A stretch of DNA of 64,000 nucleotides from Aulostomus chinensis. Taxonomy: Eukaryota; Chordata; Actinopteri; Syngnathiformes; Aulostomidae. The position numbers were made by a program, and so were the translations under genes. This document shows, one piece after another, positions 51,201-64,000 of the stretch. Location: contig JBBMOA010000002.1 in assembly GCA_037954235.1 (NCBI GenBank), positions 17,548,009-17,612,008 on the forward strand, in the 5' to 3' direction. A model generated the notes under the pieces. It was not told the DNA's origin, did no database searches, and worked only from the letters and a program-made list of their open reading frames with translations. Within the stretch, counting starts at the first letter, position 1. Each line of letters starts with the position of its first letter.

Positions 51201-54200
51201 TGCTACTAAACAACATGCAAAGCCTAGTACTAGAAGATTGATCATCTGTGGTCTGCTCATGTCTTACACAGTAAGACTCCAGGTAACACAAACATAAAAG
51301 TAGAGATCTGTTCGAATTTGTCAAAACTCATTTTTTTGTGTCCACATTTCGGGAAATGGTGCAACATTCTGCATTTTACTACTGACTCTACTTCCATTAT
51401 AAAATTCATGATTTTGTCCCTGTTTTAACAATTGCTGAACAAATAGGACCCTACACTGAGCAGAGCTGGGACAGCTGATGTTTATCATTAAATAGACAAC
51501 TGGAGGAAATATATAGTGAAATAATCACCATGACATCATCAATGTCTCTGAGCAAAAAAAGTCAACCTGCTAAGAAAAGAATCACAACTCTCCTGTAGGG
51601 AAATAGAGGCAGCCACATACATACATTCATTCACTCAACATGTTTTAATGGGAGGGATGTAAATTTGTTTTGTAAATCATCCTGATTTGATCCGTCTGGA
51701 TCTTCTGTCTATGAAGACTTCAATACTTAAGTTAACCAAAGTGATTTAAGCTGAATGACAGATGTAGGATACTATACATTACTTGTGTTTCCACTGATAT
51801 GTACAAGTACTTTTTAGGTGAACTGTGGATAAGTCGCAATTTTTTTTTTTTTTTTTTACATTTACATCAGATGTGTTTCCACTAACTGTTTTGGAACAAA
51901 TAAAGCAGGCTACGTAACCCTGTGGCTGTAATGAACACTAAAAGAAGAGTCAACTATCAGAGAAGAATGGAAAGGTCTTGATGAATTATAATTATTCTTC
52001 AGTACCAGCTAGTATTGGATTTGTCATATTGTCGGAAGATAAAGACAAAATTTCTGTGAAGAAACCATCAGTGGAAACAGCTGGTCAGCCACGTGACTTT
52101 AGGATTCACTGCGTCAGTGCGTATTCAAATAGGGTGTTTTCATCCCCCCTTCAATACATTTACTCTCTCAAAGAAAGACTCCTGAATCCTGAAACACTTT
52201 CGCAAAACTGGGATATTTTTCACGTGCATGCTGCTGTAAACAGGAGAGCAGTGCTACACCACACACGCTCCTAAAACAGATTTGTATTTGATATGGTTTG
52301 TTTTAACCTATGGGGATCCAATACCATATTCCTAAGGTGGCTTGATACTGATCCTTCAGATGTTTTCATTTTTTCTGTAGTCTCAAATGCATGTCACATG
52401 TCGACTATTGAGTTACACAAATAGACGGAAACATGACAATGCCCTGCTCAGATAGCACATCTTTCAGTTGGATGTCTATTTAGGGAAGAGAGCAAGGCCT
52501 TTTTGTTTCTTAGTAAAATGATATTACTATGCTTATAGACAGGGTTGAAATTGAACTCCTCTCTTACTCCTGCATGGAACTGGACTAACAAGGTAAGAAG
52601 AAGGAGTACTAAAAAAGGAAGGCAAACGAGCTTGCAATAGTCATCCTATGAATAGGCTGCCTACCTGAGCCTGGGGAGGAGACAACAACAAACATAAATG
52701 TCAGTTTAAAGATGTAGCGTTTGATAGGCAGACAATAGTGCAGTGTTAGCAAATGACAAAACAAAGAAAGCAGTTCAGTTAGCCAACATTCTAACAAGCT
52801 AAACCACTCTAACCAGCTAGACCAGGTTTGTTTGACCAAAAAACGTCAGCATGAAAACAATGTTTTGTTTAGGAACTCATGAAAATGACAAAAACAGGAA
52901 GTTAAAGCAGAAGAGACAGGAAGTGGCCAACAGGATGCTTTGTGTAGCACAAGAGAGACTCATGTATATGCAGTGTGAACAAAGTGGGGTGTAAAATGCT
53001 CTATACTTTGTCTCTGTCCAGCTGGCATGTTTTTTTACACATTACTTTAATCAGTTAAGCAGTGAGAGTACTACTTCACTGTACTGGTTTTATGCAGAGC
53101 CAGTGTCTGGGAGACAGAAAGAAAGAAAGACAAATCTCTCTGTGTTATAATCTGCCAGGAGAAAAAAGATGTGTGGGCTGCAGATCTGTGCAAACCACTG
53201 TCTACTTTTGGAAGCCACTGATGGTTTACCTCACACCTTCCTTCAATGTTCACAAACCTGGCTATTATTGCCACGCTCCATAACTAACCCAACAGCAAAG
53301 GCAAGGCTGCTATTAAAACTAATATCATGGGAGATGGCTAAAAAAAATTGCAGTGACCAAGAGAACACAACCAATTTAAAAAAAAAAAATGCATAGTGCT
53401 AAAAAAAGAAAGAAAAAGCGGCCAATAAAAAAAACATCCAAAGCATATTTTCTTTTACCACTGAAAAGGAAGAATTATTTCTGGCAAGAATGGGATACTT
53501 TCAGATTCATGGTAAGGCAGTGTGGTAATAATTTTAATAAAACAGCTGTGAACAACACCCCGAACTCTTGATTGTTTAAAATAGAGTCAACCACAGTAAC
53601 CATGCACTTGTAAGATCTTGCGATCATTGATAGCATACATGAAGGACTACCTGAAAACACATATATACAGTAAAGCACTAACTACTTCCATACTTTAGAT
53701 TAAGAAGAATATTTCTTCTTAAAATGTTATGAATACACTTATATATTTCAAATACAATAATAATGAAACTAGGCAATTAAGACTGTAATGCTTGTAACAT
53801 GAATTTATAATTAGAACGAGTTGACTGATAACTCAAACAATAATGTTTGTGTAATGTTGTGTGTCAACAAGAAAAACAAAGCTGTATGCTCAGCTAAAGC
53901 CAGCCACAGTAGAGACGTGAGCAAGAGGAGACAGGTATAAGTAACCAGGCTGTGTCTATCAGTCTTTTAAAAATGAAGCCTACAAGGATGCAGAATTTTG
54001 CCACGTACAGGAGAATGAGTAAGAAGAGATCTAGCAGTTTTCCTACAGTTTATGAAGAACTACAAAAATGGCCTGAAAACTCAGGTGTAGGCAAAAGTCA
54101 GCACCGGATGCAAATGTATCCTTCCTAGTGTGTGCACGCGCGCGCCCACAAAGCATAGCCTCAATCTGACAATATGATTCAACGACGCACGTCTGCAGTC

Positions 54201-57200
54201 TGTGGATAGCAGTGCGAGGAGGAAAAGGGTGAGAGGAGCAGAAGGACGATGACCTCAGGAAGCAGGAATGCTGCTGTCTAGCGCGCCTCAGGAGGAGGTC
54301 AAGGGAGGGTTGGCGATTCGGTGGGAAAAAGGGATGAGAATTTTGGTTTGGAGGACTTTAATTAACTCCTTGAATAATCTGGGGCATGTTATCATCCAGT
54401 AAACAGCCTGTGTGCTCCACTATCCTCCTTCTTCCTCACTTATAGACACTTGTAATATTTGTAAACACCAAGCGGGCAACTTGCATGGTCATCCTAATTA
54501 GAGGTAGAGATGACAGCAATGCCTACAAACATCAGTGTTGCTGCAGAGGCCTCTGCTTCCATTACCTTAATGGATAATACTCTGAAATTCATTTATGGAG
54601 CACTTTAGTCACAGTGGATCATTCAAATTTACTTCTTAGTCACAAGAAGACAATTTTCAACACTAGACTTTAACACACCTCCACTAAACACAGATCTTAT
54701 TTATTGAAAAACAACTGGATAATGATTTAAGCGCTACACTGCAACAAAACCAGTGTGCTTTCTTGAAAATAACACGCCAGCTTGCAAGCAGTGGTCTTCA
54801 TTATTCTAATCATATAAATAAATACCTTCTGTTTTTCCTAGTTACTACTGCGCACCAATCTAATGGTTTAAAGTACAAGACACCTGATAATTTTAATATA
54901 CATTCCCATTTTATTATTACCAAAGCTTCCTGTCAAAGCATATACAAACAATACAGGACAAGACTCCAGAGTATTTTGGTGTAGAGAAGGGGCAATAACA
55001 CCATAGCACATTGCATTCTACGTAGTGGTTGCCGTTATATGGTAAATATATTTAATACTGTTTAAAACTGTTGTGCATGGAGCCAATACAAGCACACAGC
55101 AACAACAAACACATCAAATCAGAGAGAAAAAAAAAACACAGACTTTTTGCACAGAGATCAAGAACAAGATTTTGAGCTGCACGAGGAAGCAAAGGAACAC
55201 TGTTAAATAAAGGAAATAAGCAGGCTTGATCCGTATGAACACAGAGCGGTTGGGTGATCTCAGCGGCCCTGTTTCAGGAATCAGTTTAGTGAAAACTGTC
55301 CTTTTTTCCCCGAGTATCCTCAATTTCTCTGCTGCTGCTCTCTCTCTTACAGAACCAGTCACTGCTGTATTCCTGCAATAGCTCAGTTCATATCAAAGCT
55401 CTATCGAAGCACATTAATTAGCCACGGTTTATTGTCAGAATCTAAATCTTGATTGGAGATAATTTTTTTCACTCGAGGACTATAGTAACAGTGTTAATAC
55501 ACATCAGTAATCTCTTTGAAGAGTGACCACTACATTTTCATATATTACACAGCATTACATCAACTTCAGCTCAGAATGAAAACACAATCCATATGTATTT
55601 TAATACAATTTTGAAGTATAATTTCAGGGAAGGTTGATGGAAGCATTTTTTTTGCAAATTAATTTGGATTTACTGCACGTTTAACATCATAAAAAAATAA
55701 CTGACGAGAGGAACATGAATAGATTTTCTTCTCAGGATCACTTTTGAAAAATTTGAATGTCAATCCACTGTTCAAACAAACACATGATGTAAATGAAAAA
55801 GTAACACTGGAGATTAATATCAAACTAATAGTCAAACAGGACATGAAACCTCCACTAATCAATGCTTTTCCATATGGGTGTTGAAATTAACTCAGTGAAT
55901 GAGGACATGAAAGTTGTTTCTGGCAGTAAGAGAAAGCAGAGACTGCAGTTTCCCCAATGGACCTTAAGGAGTTGATGAAATTTGGAAACATGCACAAACT
56001 TATATTTAATTTTGTCAACTTCCTGAAAATTTGGTTAAAATTAATTATACATTTGGACTGTGGCTCTGTGGGTTGGTTGGTTGTTCGTCCAAAATGTTTA
56101 CGGACCAAAATAGGTCTGTTTACAATTACAAAATGACCTCCATCAGTTATGATGTGATTGTTCGCAGTGATAGAACATAACTCCTACACTACTGAAGACT
56201 CGGTCAGGAGAATTATAGTGCAGCTGCCATTTCAAATGTTTCAAACAGGGTGCAACAATATTTTCTTAACCTTAAAGCCCAGTTCCCACTGTCCCCCCAC
56301 CAACATCAGCTAAAACCTGGCTTTTGTCTGCAATGGGAAGGGTTTAATCAGCATTCACCCCCAGGTCAAATGACCCTGCAGTATTCATCAGCTCCAGCTC
56401 TGATCAGCATAGATGGTCACACAAAAACTGAGTGAACACAGTGAGCTGCTTCTCGTTTCTGATGCTTCCAATCTCAGACAAACATATGATGAGTGGTGGG
56501 GGCCCTACTTGCAACAAAAAAAAACTATACAGAAATTAAACTTCCTCAAGCAGAAACTTTGGCAACTTCATGTCACTTGGCTTGGAAATTAAACACTTTG
56601 CATTCAACCAGTACTCCAACTGATCATTTTGAAAAAAGGAAGAAAAAAAATTAAAATGGTAACAACACTTCTTCCCAGTGCGTTGACTGTGCTTGTGACA
56701 TCCAAATGTGACACACAGGAAAACATCCCTGGAAAGAAACTCCTCATCCGGTAACAGGATCAATCTGCTTTATCCAGGGTAAAATTCACTTGCTTTTCTT
56801 CCAAGGTAGGAAGCTGAAAAATTACACCATGTCAGCTGTTACCCACCTGGTTGTGACAACAATTATGGCACCAGATCATAACTGTTCACCACTCTGCTTT
56901 TTTATATAAGATCAGATAAACACTAATACAACCGGGTCATTTTCTGCATCCTTAGGTTAACACAATGCCCAGCGTTGCTCACCTCTGCTGACATCACTAT
57001 CCCATTCTCTATGGGATTTACCATACCCTCCTGCATAGTTAATCTCTACCAGACCAAACCACAGGGAAAAGAGGAATGGGTAGTGTGATAGGGAGGAGTC
57101 TGTGGTAATGCCTGTAATGTATCAGGTGTCAGATCTTTCAGAGTGGCTAGACACTGAACCTGCAGGGTCAGGACTTAAAAGGCCAAGCAACCAAGTCAAG

Positions 57201-60200
57201 ACTGTCAGACAGAGACATGAAGAAACTTCGATATACAGTTAAGAAGGGCATGCAGACACAAATATGCTGACCAAGAAGCAGCACAGCACTTCCTAAAGCT
57301 GACTCAGAATAAACTATAATATACCCCAAAGATGCTAGTGTGATGCGATATCTGGCTAAATCGGTATTATTAAAATGGCAGACAGATGCCAGCTTTGTTT
57401 TTCAAAACTTTGGGCATTGTGCAGTATTATCAACACTGGAATCTTCCAAGCGTCTCCACACGAAGCAACTAAAAGCCAGCTGGGCTCAGAATGTGCTGCA
57501 GTATTGCAGAGTGGTTAAATTGATAGGCATTGGCTGACGATAACCCAATCCACTAGGTATTAGCATAGTAATGGAGCATCCAGCTATTGTTCCTGGCATG
57601 AGAGTTCACACCCTCCTACAGATGGGAAGGTCTGACCTCTCTCTCTTGCAGCAAAGAGAAGCCAACAAGAAAATAATATAAAACCAGAGGATGAAAATAA
57701 TGTAATAAACAAATAAGCACATAGGTCAATCTCAACCCAACAGTACACAATAATCTTTGACAAAAAAAAAATCAACAACCAAAAAACATGCATGCAGGCA
57801 CGAGACTCCACAAGCCGCAAACACAAACAAAAGGGAATCAAAAGTGCCAATCAAAGGAGTAAAGAGTTGGAGCTTCTCAGTCAAATGCTGCACTTATTCA
57901 TAATCCCCTTGAGCTATACAACAATTACACTCAACCCCATGTCTACAAAATATGTGCTCAATCTTACAAAACTTGACCCCAAACCTTAATAGTCACTAGT
58001 TGCAACACATGCATACATTCTACTTTCCACTCCTGTCTGAGTGGAGAGCCTTTTTTTCAAGGGTAATCACAGAACATAAACCAATGTAGCTACTCAGCCA
58101 GAGCTGATGATGAAGGCTGTTACCAAAGCCTCTGAGCTGGACCATTATCAACAAACTAAATCCTGAACCCCTTAAAGCCCAAAGTCAAACAAGCATGAGC
58201 AGTAGTCCTTCTCTCCCTAATTAAAGAAAACACAAAGCCGGAGTCTTACCAAAGCCAGACCTGGTCAGGCCTGTACGGTATACAAATCCTTACTTAATTG
58301 GATCATGATTTTGTGTGGTCTTTCCCTCCTTTCAGATTGTAATAGTAGGAAAAAACTCCTAAGTTCTACCACAGATACAGAGCTAAGTTGAAAGTAGAGC
58401 AGCTTCACAATGCCCAACCCCTTCTCAGAGTACACGCCTTCCTGCCAGCCTCAGAGGATGTGATGTCATAGCTCCCTTTCCTGTTACTACATTATGGAGG
58501 TGTACCTGAGTCAGAATCTTTCTGGTCTCCATTAGCTCCAGCAGTGAAGGGCAGTTTCCTTTTAGGGGCCTTTTCTTTCATCTCTTTGACCCCATCACTG
58601 CGATCCAATTTGGGAGTTTTGTTTGACAACACTTTTTCCTGTAAGAGAGAAATCAGAGCATGGAAAACACACGAGAGGTAACAGAAATCTGATAAGAAAT
58701 AAGAAATTGCATATCATTTATTTCTATGAACACAAAGTACGCAAAAGTAGAAATTTGACAGACAGGTATAAGATAGCTGTAGCTCCTCTAGCCTCCTACT
58801 GTAGCGCTGCTCTCTGCTCAAACTCTTTTAGCCATTATGGTCTTTGGAGGAAAAAAACAACTTTTCCACGGAGTTCTCTCCTAGATTCCACAGCGCGAGG
58901 AGCCAGGCACAGAGAGAGTAGGCTAAGCTGACGCCGGCTCGGCTCTGTGGTCTACAGCTGCTGGAAACAATCACAAGCCCAAGTATCTGCTATCGACAGA
59001 TGTAAATACTTAGGTGTTTGTCAAACTTGACTCTTTGTTGTTTCGGAGTCTGTTGTTGATAGTGACTTGCCTATCCTGACTAGCAGCTTTTCAACAGTCA
59101 AAACTAAAACCAGAAAAATGTCTCAAACTGTATCATGTATCAGTTTACATGGTGAATTGTGCAAAAGTATGATGGCAAATAAACAACATAATAATAATAA
59201 TAATAAAAAAAAGAGCGCAGGTCGTCATTTCGCTTGAAGTAGCAATTTTTTTTTACAGTTCTACTGTCATTATCATGTGACAGAAACGGGATCTAAAAGT
59301 AGTGGGAACACTTAGTATCACCCAGTATACATCAGCAAAAAATGGCAATTAGGATAGATCAACACATTTCTCACGAATCTATGAAGCTGTTAGTTTACAT
59401 TGCATTTGTTCTTTATCAAGGTGTGTGGAAAAGTACGTTACTTGAACAGATTTTTTAAACCATCCTCCATAAACACAGTAAAATAACAATAGAATATTTC
59501 TTGTGATGACTATACTTGTCAACAATCTAAAGGAAATAAACACAATTTCTATCAGGGATAGGTTGGTCTATTGTATATATTCAATGCATCCTAAATTGCA
59601 AAGGAAAGTGACAGAAAATATAATAGAATAAGTAAACTGTGACTATAGGATGCATCAAGTACAGCCCGTTTAAGGTCTCATACTAGAGATGTAGCCAAGA
59701 TGTCTTATGAAAAGGCTCCCTTTTTCACATATCCACTCCAGTTTCTATGTCCTGTCGTCTGTCCCCTAGCCGTCTCTCTCTAACCTCAGGGGCAGGTTTT
59801 CCATTATGTATTGACTCTTTGATCTCCTCCTGCCCTGCCCCAGTCATAAGACTATGATGTCATGGTACAGTGGAGACAAACAGTGTCAGCTACAGTTAGC
59901 TGATCTTGCGCTCCTTTCCCTTTTCTCAGCTACACAAAAGCATTTACTGGAGACGATTAATGAAAAACCATGATGCATACTGGGTGTGTGCTAAAGCTAG
60001 AGCACATATAAATGAGGAATCTGAGAAGCATAGAAGGGATTTCTTTCAAAGGAAAAAAGGACAAGAGCCAATGCAGAACTACATAGCACTGGCAGAGAAT
60101 GGTTGAAAAGGCAAGGCTTATCCTTACAGTTACAGTCGGTTGTTTTTATGCTGAACTGTTGTTTTTTTTAACTGGATACTTTAGATCTGCCTTTACGAGA

Positions 60201-60758
60201 CACCCTGTTTGGTGGTCTCCTAGCAATGCTTGCTCTTTTTCGTTTCACTCTGTTTTCCACCCACCCCTGAGCACTTCATTCCCTCTATCCCTCCCTCCCT
60301 CCCTTCCTCCATGCCAGAGTCTGATGCAATCCTTTGCAGAGGGCTGTAAATCTATGTCTGCGTACGCGGTGCCTCTCGTTTCTTCACCTCAGTGCTGCAG
60401 TTTATAGCTTAACAGTTTTCACACTCGGTGACATCATCAAAGTGCGACAGTGATGCGACAGACACTTTCCTCTACTGTAAATAAGCGAACTGCATGTGTG
60501 TGAAATTAATGGAATGTATAAGGCAAGGTTTGCATTTCTAGATGGTGGGAGTCTGACAGTTGAAAACATGTAGTGGTCATATTTCAGTAAAACAGTACAA
60601 TCACCTTGAAGTTGTGTATTGAGGTAGTGTGTTTTTTCGGAATTGTGTGCATGAGGGTTTAGCAGTCTTACCTTCTTCCCACCCTGCTTTTCCACCATGT
60701 CGGTGTTGAGTGGGAAGTGGTCCAGCTGGGGGGTTTTAGAACCCCCACCTTTGGGCAT
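39233..60758 (-). CDS. ankrd11: ANKRD11, ankyrin-repeat chromatin regulator (12 coding exons)
   Basis: Nuclear co-repressor; in mammals it binds p160 coactivators and histone deacetylases, and its loss causes KBG syndrome. Coding exons, 5' to 3' on the minus strand: 60672-60758, 58506-58638, 49651-49824, 48434-48634, 48199-48341, 47850-47997, 43285-47719, 40503-43182, 40189-40287, 39715-39858, 39525-39617, 39233-39418. All junctions are GT-AG and phases agree, giving 8523 nt or 2840 aa (human about 2660). The ATG is followed by MPKGG and preceded in frame by TGA two codons upstream. Four ankyrin repeats occupy about residues 160-290 (for example GWTALHEACNRGYYDVAKQL). A Lys/Glu/Asp/Ser-rich region covers about 300-1700, an acidic run lies near the start of exon 8, and the conserved C-terminal block (FYVPMVDVNDDFVLLPA) ends the protein. 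Paralogue ANKRD12 is less likely, because the N-terminus and C-terminus match ANKRD11. The giant exon is split by a short intron. Confidence 0.95.
49825..58505. other. ankrd11 large intron
   Basis: 8.7-kb AT-rich intron between coding exons 2 and 3. It contains the possible MITE, T and A homopolymers and a GAAAGAAAGAAAG run near 53119. No internal exon recognised. Confidence 0.6.
51786..52079. mobile_element. Possible short MITE with 13-bp inverted ends
   Basis: TGTTTCCACTGAT at 51786-51798 and its exact reverse complement at 52067-52079 bound a 294-bp AT-rich segment in ankrd11 intron 3 (between exons 58506-58638 and 49651-49824 this is the third-exon upstream intron). A further TGTTTCCACT lies inside near 51881. 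No target-site duplication was identified. Confidence 0.35.
58639..60671. other. ankrd11 intron between coding exons 1 and 2
   Basis: 2-kb intron with a small (ATA)n run near 59190 and no recognised exon. A GC-richer patch lies near 58880-58960. Confidence 0.6.
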
Positions 60759-60817
60759 CGTTCAGCTCTCCCCACGCCAAGCTTCATTCACGCTGCCATT
60801 GCATCGTCATCAACCGT
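60672..60817 (-). other. ankrd11: ankrd11 first coding exon with 59 nt of 5'UTR
   Basis: The upstream boundary is a pyrimidine-rich acceptor ending in CAG at 60818-60820, so this is an internal exon and the transcript starts further right, outside or near the window edge. The donor is AAG|GTAAGA at 60671. It encodes 29 residues ending MVEKQGGKK, in phase 0. The human gene also begins translation in an internal exon after non-coding ones. Confidence 0.85.
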
Positions 60818-63800
60818 CTGGAACAAAGATTAGGGGAAAAAAAAGGATGGTGGGGGAGGTTAGCACCTGGTCACTGTGTTTCTTTGAAAACACATTTACA
60901 CACTGCCAGACAATGCAGCCATTAGCGGTACATCAAGCACTCTATTTTAAACCATTATACTCCTGATCTGGAGGATAGTATTGGAGAGGAAGGACAGCAC
61001 TATGGCTTTGTTGTGAGAGAAAACAGGTTTATATCAAGCGTTGTCACACCACATTGGTTCATCAGATGTGAAGTGGTTTCGAATGGTGACATACAAGGGA
61101 GGACAGAAAAACTGGCACTGAGGAGTGGTAGATATGATCACTGTATGCTGATAATGGCACACAATTTCACTCAGTCTATCCTGAAAAGCATCTATAATGT
61201 AGTGCTCTGTTGTATGCATGAAATGAGACAGAAATATTTCTGCACAGTTGGCCAACTGAGGCAAGAGGTGAGAACTGGATGTTTGATCATCAGTTTCAGA
61301 GAGTCACAGACATGGTCAAACATTCTAACATGTGACTGTGTGTTGTCTGGAGCTCAACCATCTAAAGCCCGTTTCACACTGCACCAACAACACAGGTCAA
61401 CACGGGTTTTTCAGCACTCTGAAAGGGTCGACTCTGCATTTCAACCTGTGTCGACCGACTCGGCAAGCGACCCGGGTGTTTTGCAGCATGGCTGCAGTGT
61501 GAAGGAGGCAACCCGTGTCCTCTCAGGTTCCACGCGACCTTCCTGTCGCATCCTGGTTTTGTCACTGTGTCGCCTGTCAGGCTTCGCCTGTAGTTTCTTC
61601 GGCTCCCTTCCAGACTCGCCATAAACTCCATCCTCCTTTGCTGCATTAGCGCTCGGACATTATCCAATCTGTGCTGAGTTTGTTTGCTTTGCAAAGGAGA
61701 CAACATTGCAATGCATGCAACGACAATGCTAACGTTCGACTCGACAAAGCCCATGTTGTCGTTTGTTTACCCCTCAGTGTTCCGGCGCACGTTTATGTGA
61801 AATGATGACATTGTCAGCGTGATGACGTATGAGAGAGAAAAACACAGGCACGCAGTCCTCACAGCGGGTGTTAAGACCTGGGTCTTCTGGAAGCTTTAAT
61901 GCGCCCTAATGCCGAGCAAACGCTGGTCCAAAAACCCGTGTTGACACACGTTTTTCAGTGTGAAAAGCATATAAGAGGCATTTCTGATGTGGCATACTAG
62001 CTGCTTCATCCTAACAAATCAAAACCAAGCAAAGTCTGTCTATAAATTGTTCTGTAAAGCATGCTTGGCAGTGGCTGCTCATAATAGAAGAACAAAGGCA
62101 CACCATTCATTTCACCTATACAGCAAATAAAGCCGATACACAGAAATCTGGATATGCTGACAGGACTAGCTTCAGATATAGTTTGTATCCTCAGTGATGT
62201 GGCATTATGGGAGCACAAACAGCAGCTGAGGAATATCTTCAGGAAAGTGACTGGCACGTCTCAACATAAACCCTAACAGCTACTTCCCGTCTTGGCTATC
62301 CGCCCTGTGTTATTGTGGGCTTAACCCCGTCCTTATTCATGGCATCCACAAATGGTTCTCTTTCAAAAACAAGAAACCTACCTGGTATGAGCAAGTGTTT
62401 TTTTTTATTTTTTTATGATGGACTTACAGAACAGAGAGCTTTACGTTCTCATTGTCTACTCGGTCCCACGTGCTCAAAAACAATATGTGCTTTACTATCC
62501 ACTGTCTTGTTTCATGAAGAGAGGCCTTCTGCTTCTCAGGGCTATGAATTAATCATACATTCCATCCCCCAGTTCTCTCCTTCATAATGCACTCTCTTCC
62601 GAGTGCGTCCAAGTATAATCATCCTTGTGACTGAGTGAGTGAACAGATGAGGCTATGGCTGCATCATTTTTTTCTCTACTTGGAGACATTGGCACTCCTA
62701 TCTTCCCTGGCGCCACTTCCATCTCCCCTACCCCCATCCTCCTTCCCTTCCCTCTGCAGTTATCCTATTCAAAGACTGCTATTTATATCCCTCCACTCAA
62801 GTCAAAACAGAGAGCCAGCCAACCAGAGAGACACACAACTACAGAGGTTGTACTGCTCCCCTTTTGCTGGTGTATGGAATGAGACAGAGCAAACCACAAG
62901 CCCTTCCTCTCTCCTCTGGGGTCTTTGGTACTCCCCCCTCTGCTAGATACTTGTTTCAACCATCCCTTAACTCCCACCTCTTGCCACACCAACAAAAGTG
63001 GCAGGAAGCTTGACTACTATCAGAAATAAACAAACCATGCAGCAGCACACATACATGCCTCAAACTGGGTCAACCGGGTTTGAAGAACAATAATCTCTGC
63101 TTTATTTTGGGATTACTATGATGGGCATTAATAGCAACATAGCATTTAGCTGACATGTGAAATACCAGAAAATTTTGTTTGCAAGCTCACTTTAGTCACA
63201 CAAAGGCACACATAAGGAGAGGAAATGGGTGAAAACCACAGGCCTCCTTTCCTTTGCAATTTTATCCCAATCAAAGATGCACAACATCTGCTAACGTTGT
63301 GCATCTGAGCGATGGTTTCACTCAGTCAAGTTCTGCTGCCACCGATCAGTGGATTAATTACACATGTGTATTTGTGTCTTAGTGTGAATGTGTGTGGATT
63401 TGTCTTTGAAAACAACATCCAGTACAAGAAAGCTTAGTTGCTGCAAAATAGAGCTAGACAATTTATTGAACATTTTATTGAAATCACAATATCGACAACT
63501 ACAATTCTCAAAACACAGGAGGGCACAACATTTATTAAAGGCCAATTGACATATAAAATCCAATACAGTGGCAGTGCATATCATATTCTACAGACCTAAG
63601 AAAACCTCTTTGTTTGATACAGACCATCACAAAAATCAAACTACAGTTATTTTACTGGGGTTTTCAAAGAAATTAATTACCAAATATAATCAGTCAAAAT
63701 AATTAGATTTAGACTTTATTTTTTTCAAAATTTGTTAAGTCCTTCAGCAAAATAGAAAAATAACCCCCTTAATGTTAACATCACCTTGCTGGCTTTTATG

Positions 63801-64000
63801 TAAAACAGTTTTATCAGTGTAGTTACACAGTGAATTGTGGCTAAAAAAAAATCTCCAAGATTACTTGAATAGGAGCAGAGTGGCAAGACATCTCAACAAG
63901 ACCAGGCAAGTGTAGCTATGGCCAGACCCCAGTGCTGATGAGTCATGTAGAGCAATATCTGTGTATTATGAGTACCGTCAGTATGCAGTTTGACTTCACA
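60818..64000. other. ankrd11 5' intron (partial)
   Basis: Lies upstream of an internal exon, so it must be intron or 5' non-coding gene body running to the window edge. It contains the 600-bp MITE-like element and nothing else recognised. Confidence 0.55.
61366..61970. mobile_element. Probable non-autonomous DNA transposon (MITE-like)
   Basis: The left end (TTCACACTG then TCAACACGGGTTTTT, about 61372-61411) and right end (AAAAACCCGTGTTGA then CAGTGTGAA, about 61930-61965) are imperfect inverted repeats enclosing about 600 bp. The interior is GC-richer than its surroundings and has one minus-strand open frame (61374-61754) that I do not recognise. It lies in an ankrd11 5' intron or 5' flank. 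Target-site duplication not resolved. Confidence 0.5.

Overview
The window is vertebrate nuclear DNA, almost certainly from a percomorph-like teleost fish. The support is spliced genes with GT-AG introns, many long (AC)n arrays, and tRNA-headed SINE copies of types I recognise from teleosts. No bacterial, plasmid or CRISPR features were seen.

Four protein genes can be reconstructed exon by exon with consistent splice phases. From left to right they are: a cytosolic sulfotransferase best matched to sult5a1 (minus, 11177-14360, 298 aa); a GPI-anchored zinc dipeptidase of the dpep1 type (plus, 17300-22450, 419 aa); an SLC22-family transporter best matched to slc22a31 (minus, 24092-33520, up to 650 aa); and the chromatin regulator ankrd11 (minus, coding exons 39233-60758, 2840 aa, with its 5' non-coding part continuing past the right edge). 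From general knowledge, ANKRD11, SLC22A31 and DPEP1 lie together on human 16q24.3 and Sult5a1 lies in the equivalent mouse region. The window is therefore a conserved synteny block, and this context supports the sult5a1 and slc22a31 names.

Layout: 1-7.2 kb is gene-poor DNA with SINEs and microsatellites. 7.2-9.3 kb holds a broken Ty3/Gypsy-type element with a PNMA-like gag and a 40-bp direct repeat. 9.3-11.2 kb is the sult5a1 3' flank. sult5a1 and dpep1 are head to head across a 2.9-kb spacer carrying two SINEs and a perfect oestrogen-response-element palindrome. dpep1 and slc22a31 are tail to tail. slc22a31 and ankrd11 are co-oriented, separated by a probable ankrd11 3'UTR and AT-rich sequence. 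The right 25 kb is ankrd11 with introns containing possible MITEs.

The genes do not form one pathway. They cover sulfonation, dipeptide hydrolysis, organic-ion transport and chromatin repression, and they sit together through ancient synteny. The most useful observations are an extra 102-bp intron inside the giant ankrd11 exon, where retention would truncate the protein; the repeat-borne oestrogen-response palindrome upstream of dpep1; two (AC)n arrays beside the dpep1 exon-4 donor; and the degraded PNMA-like retroelement.
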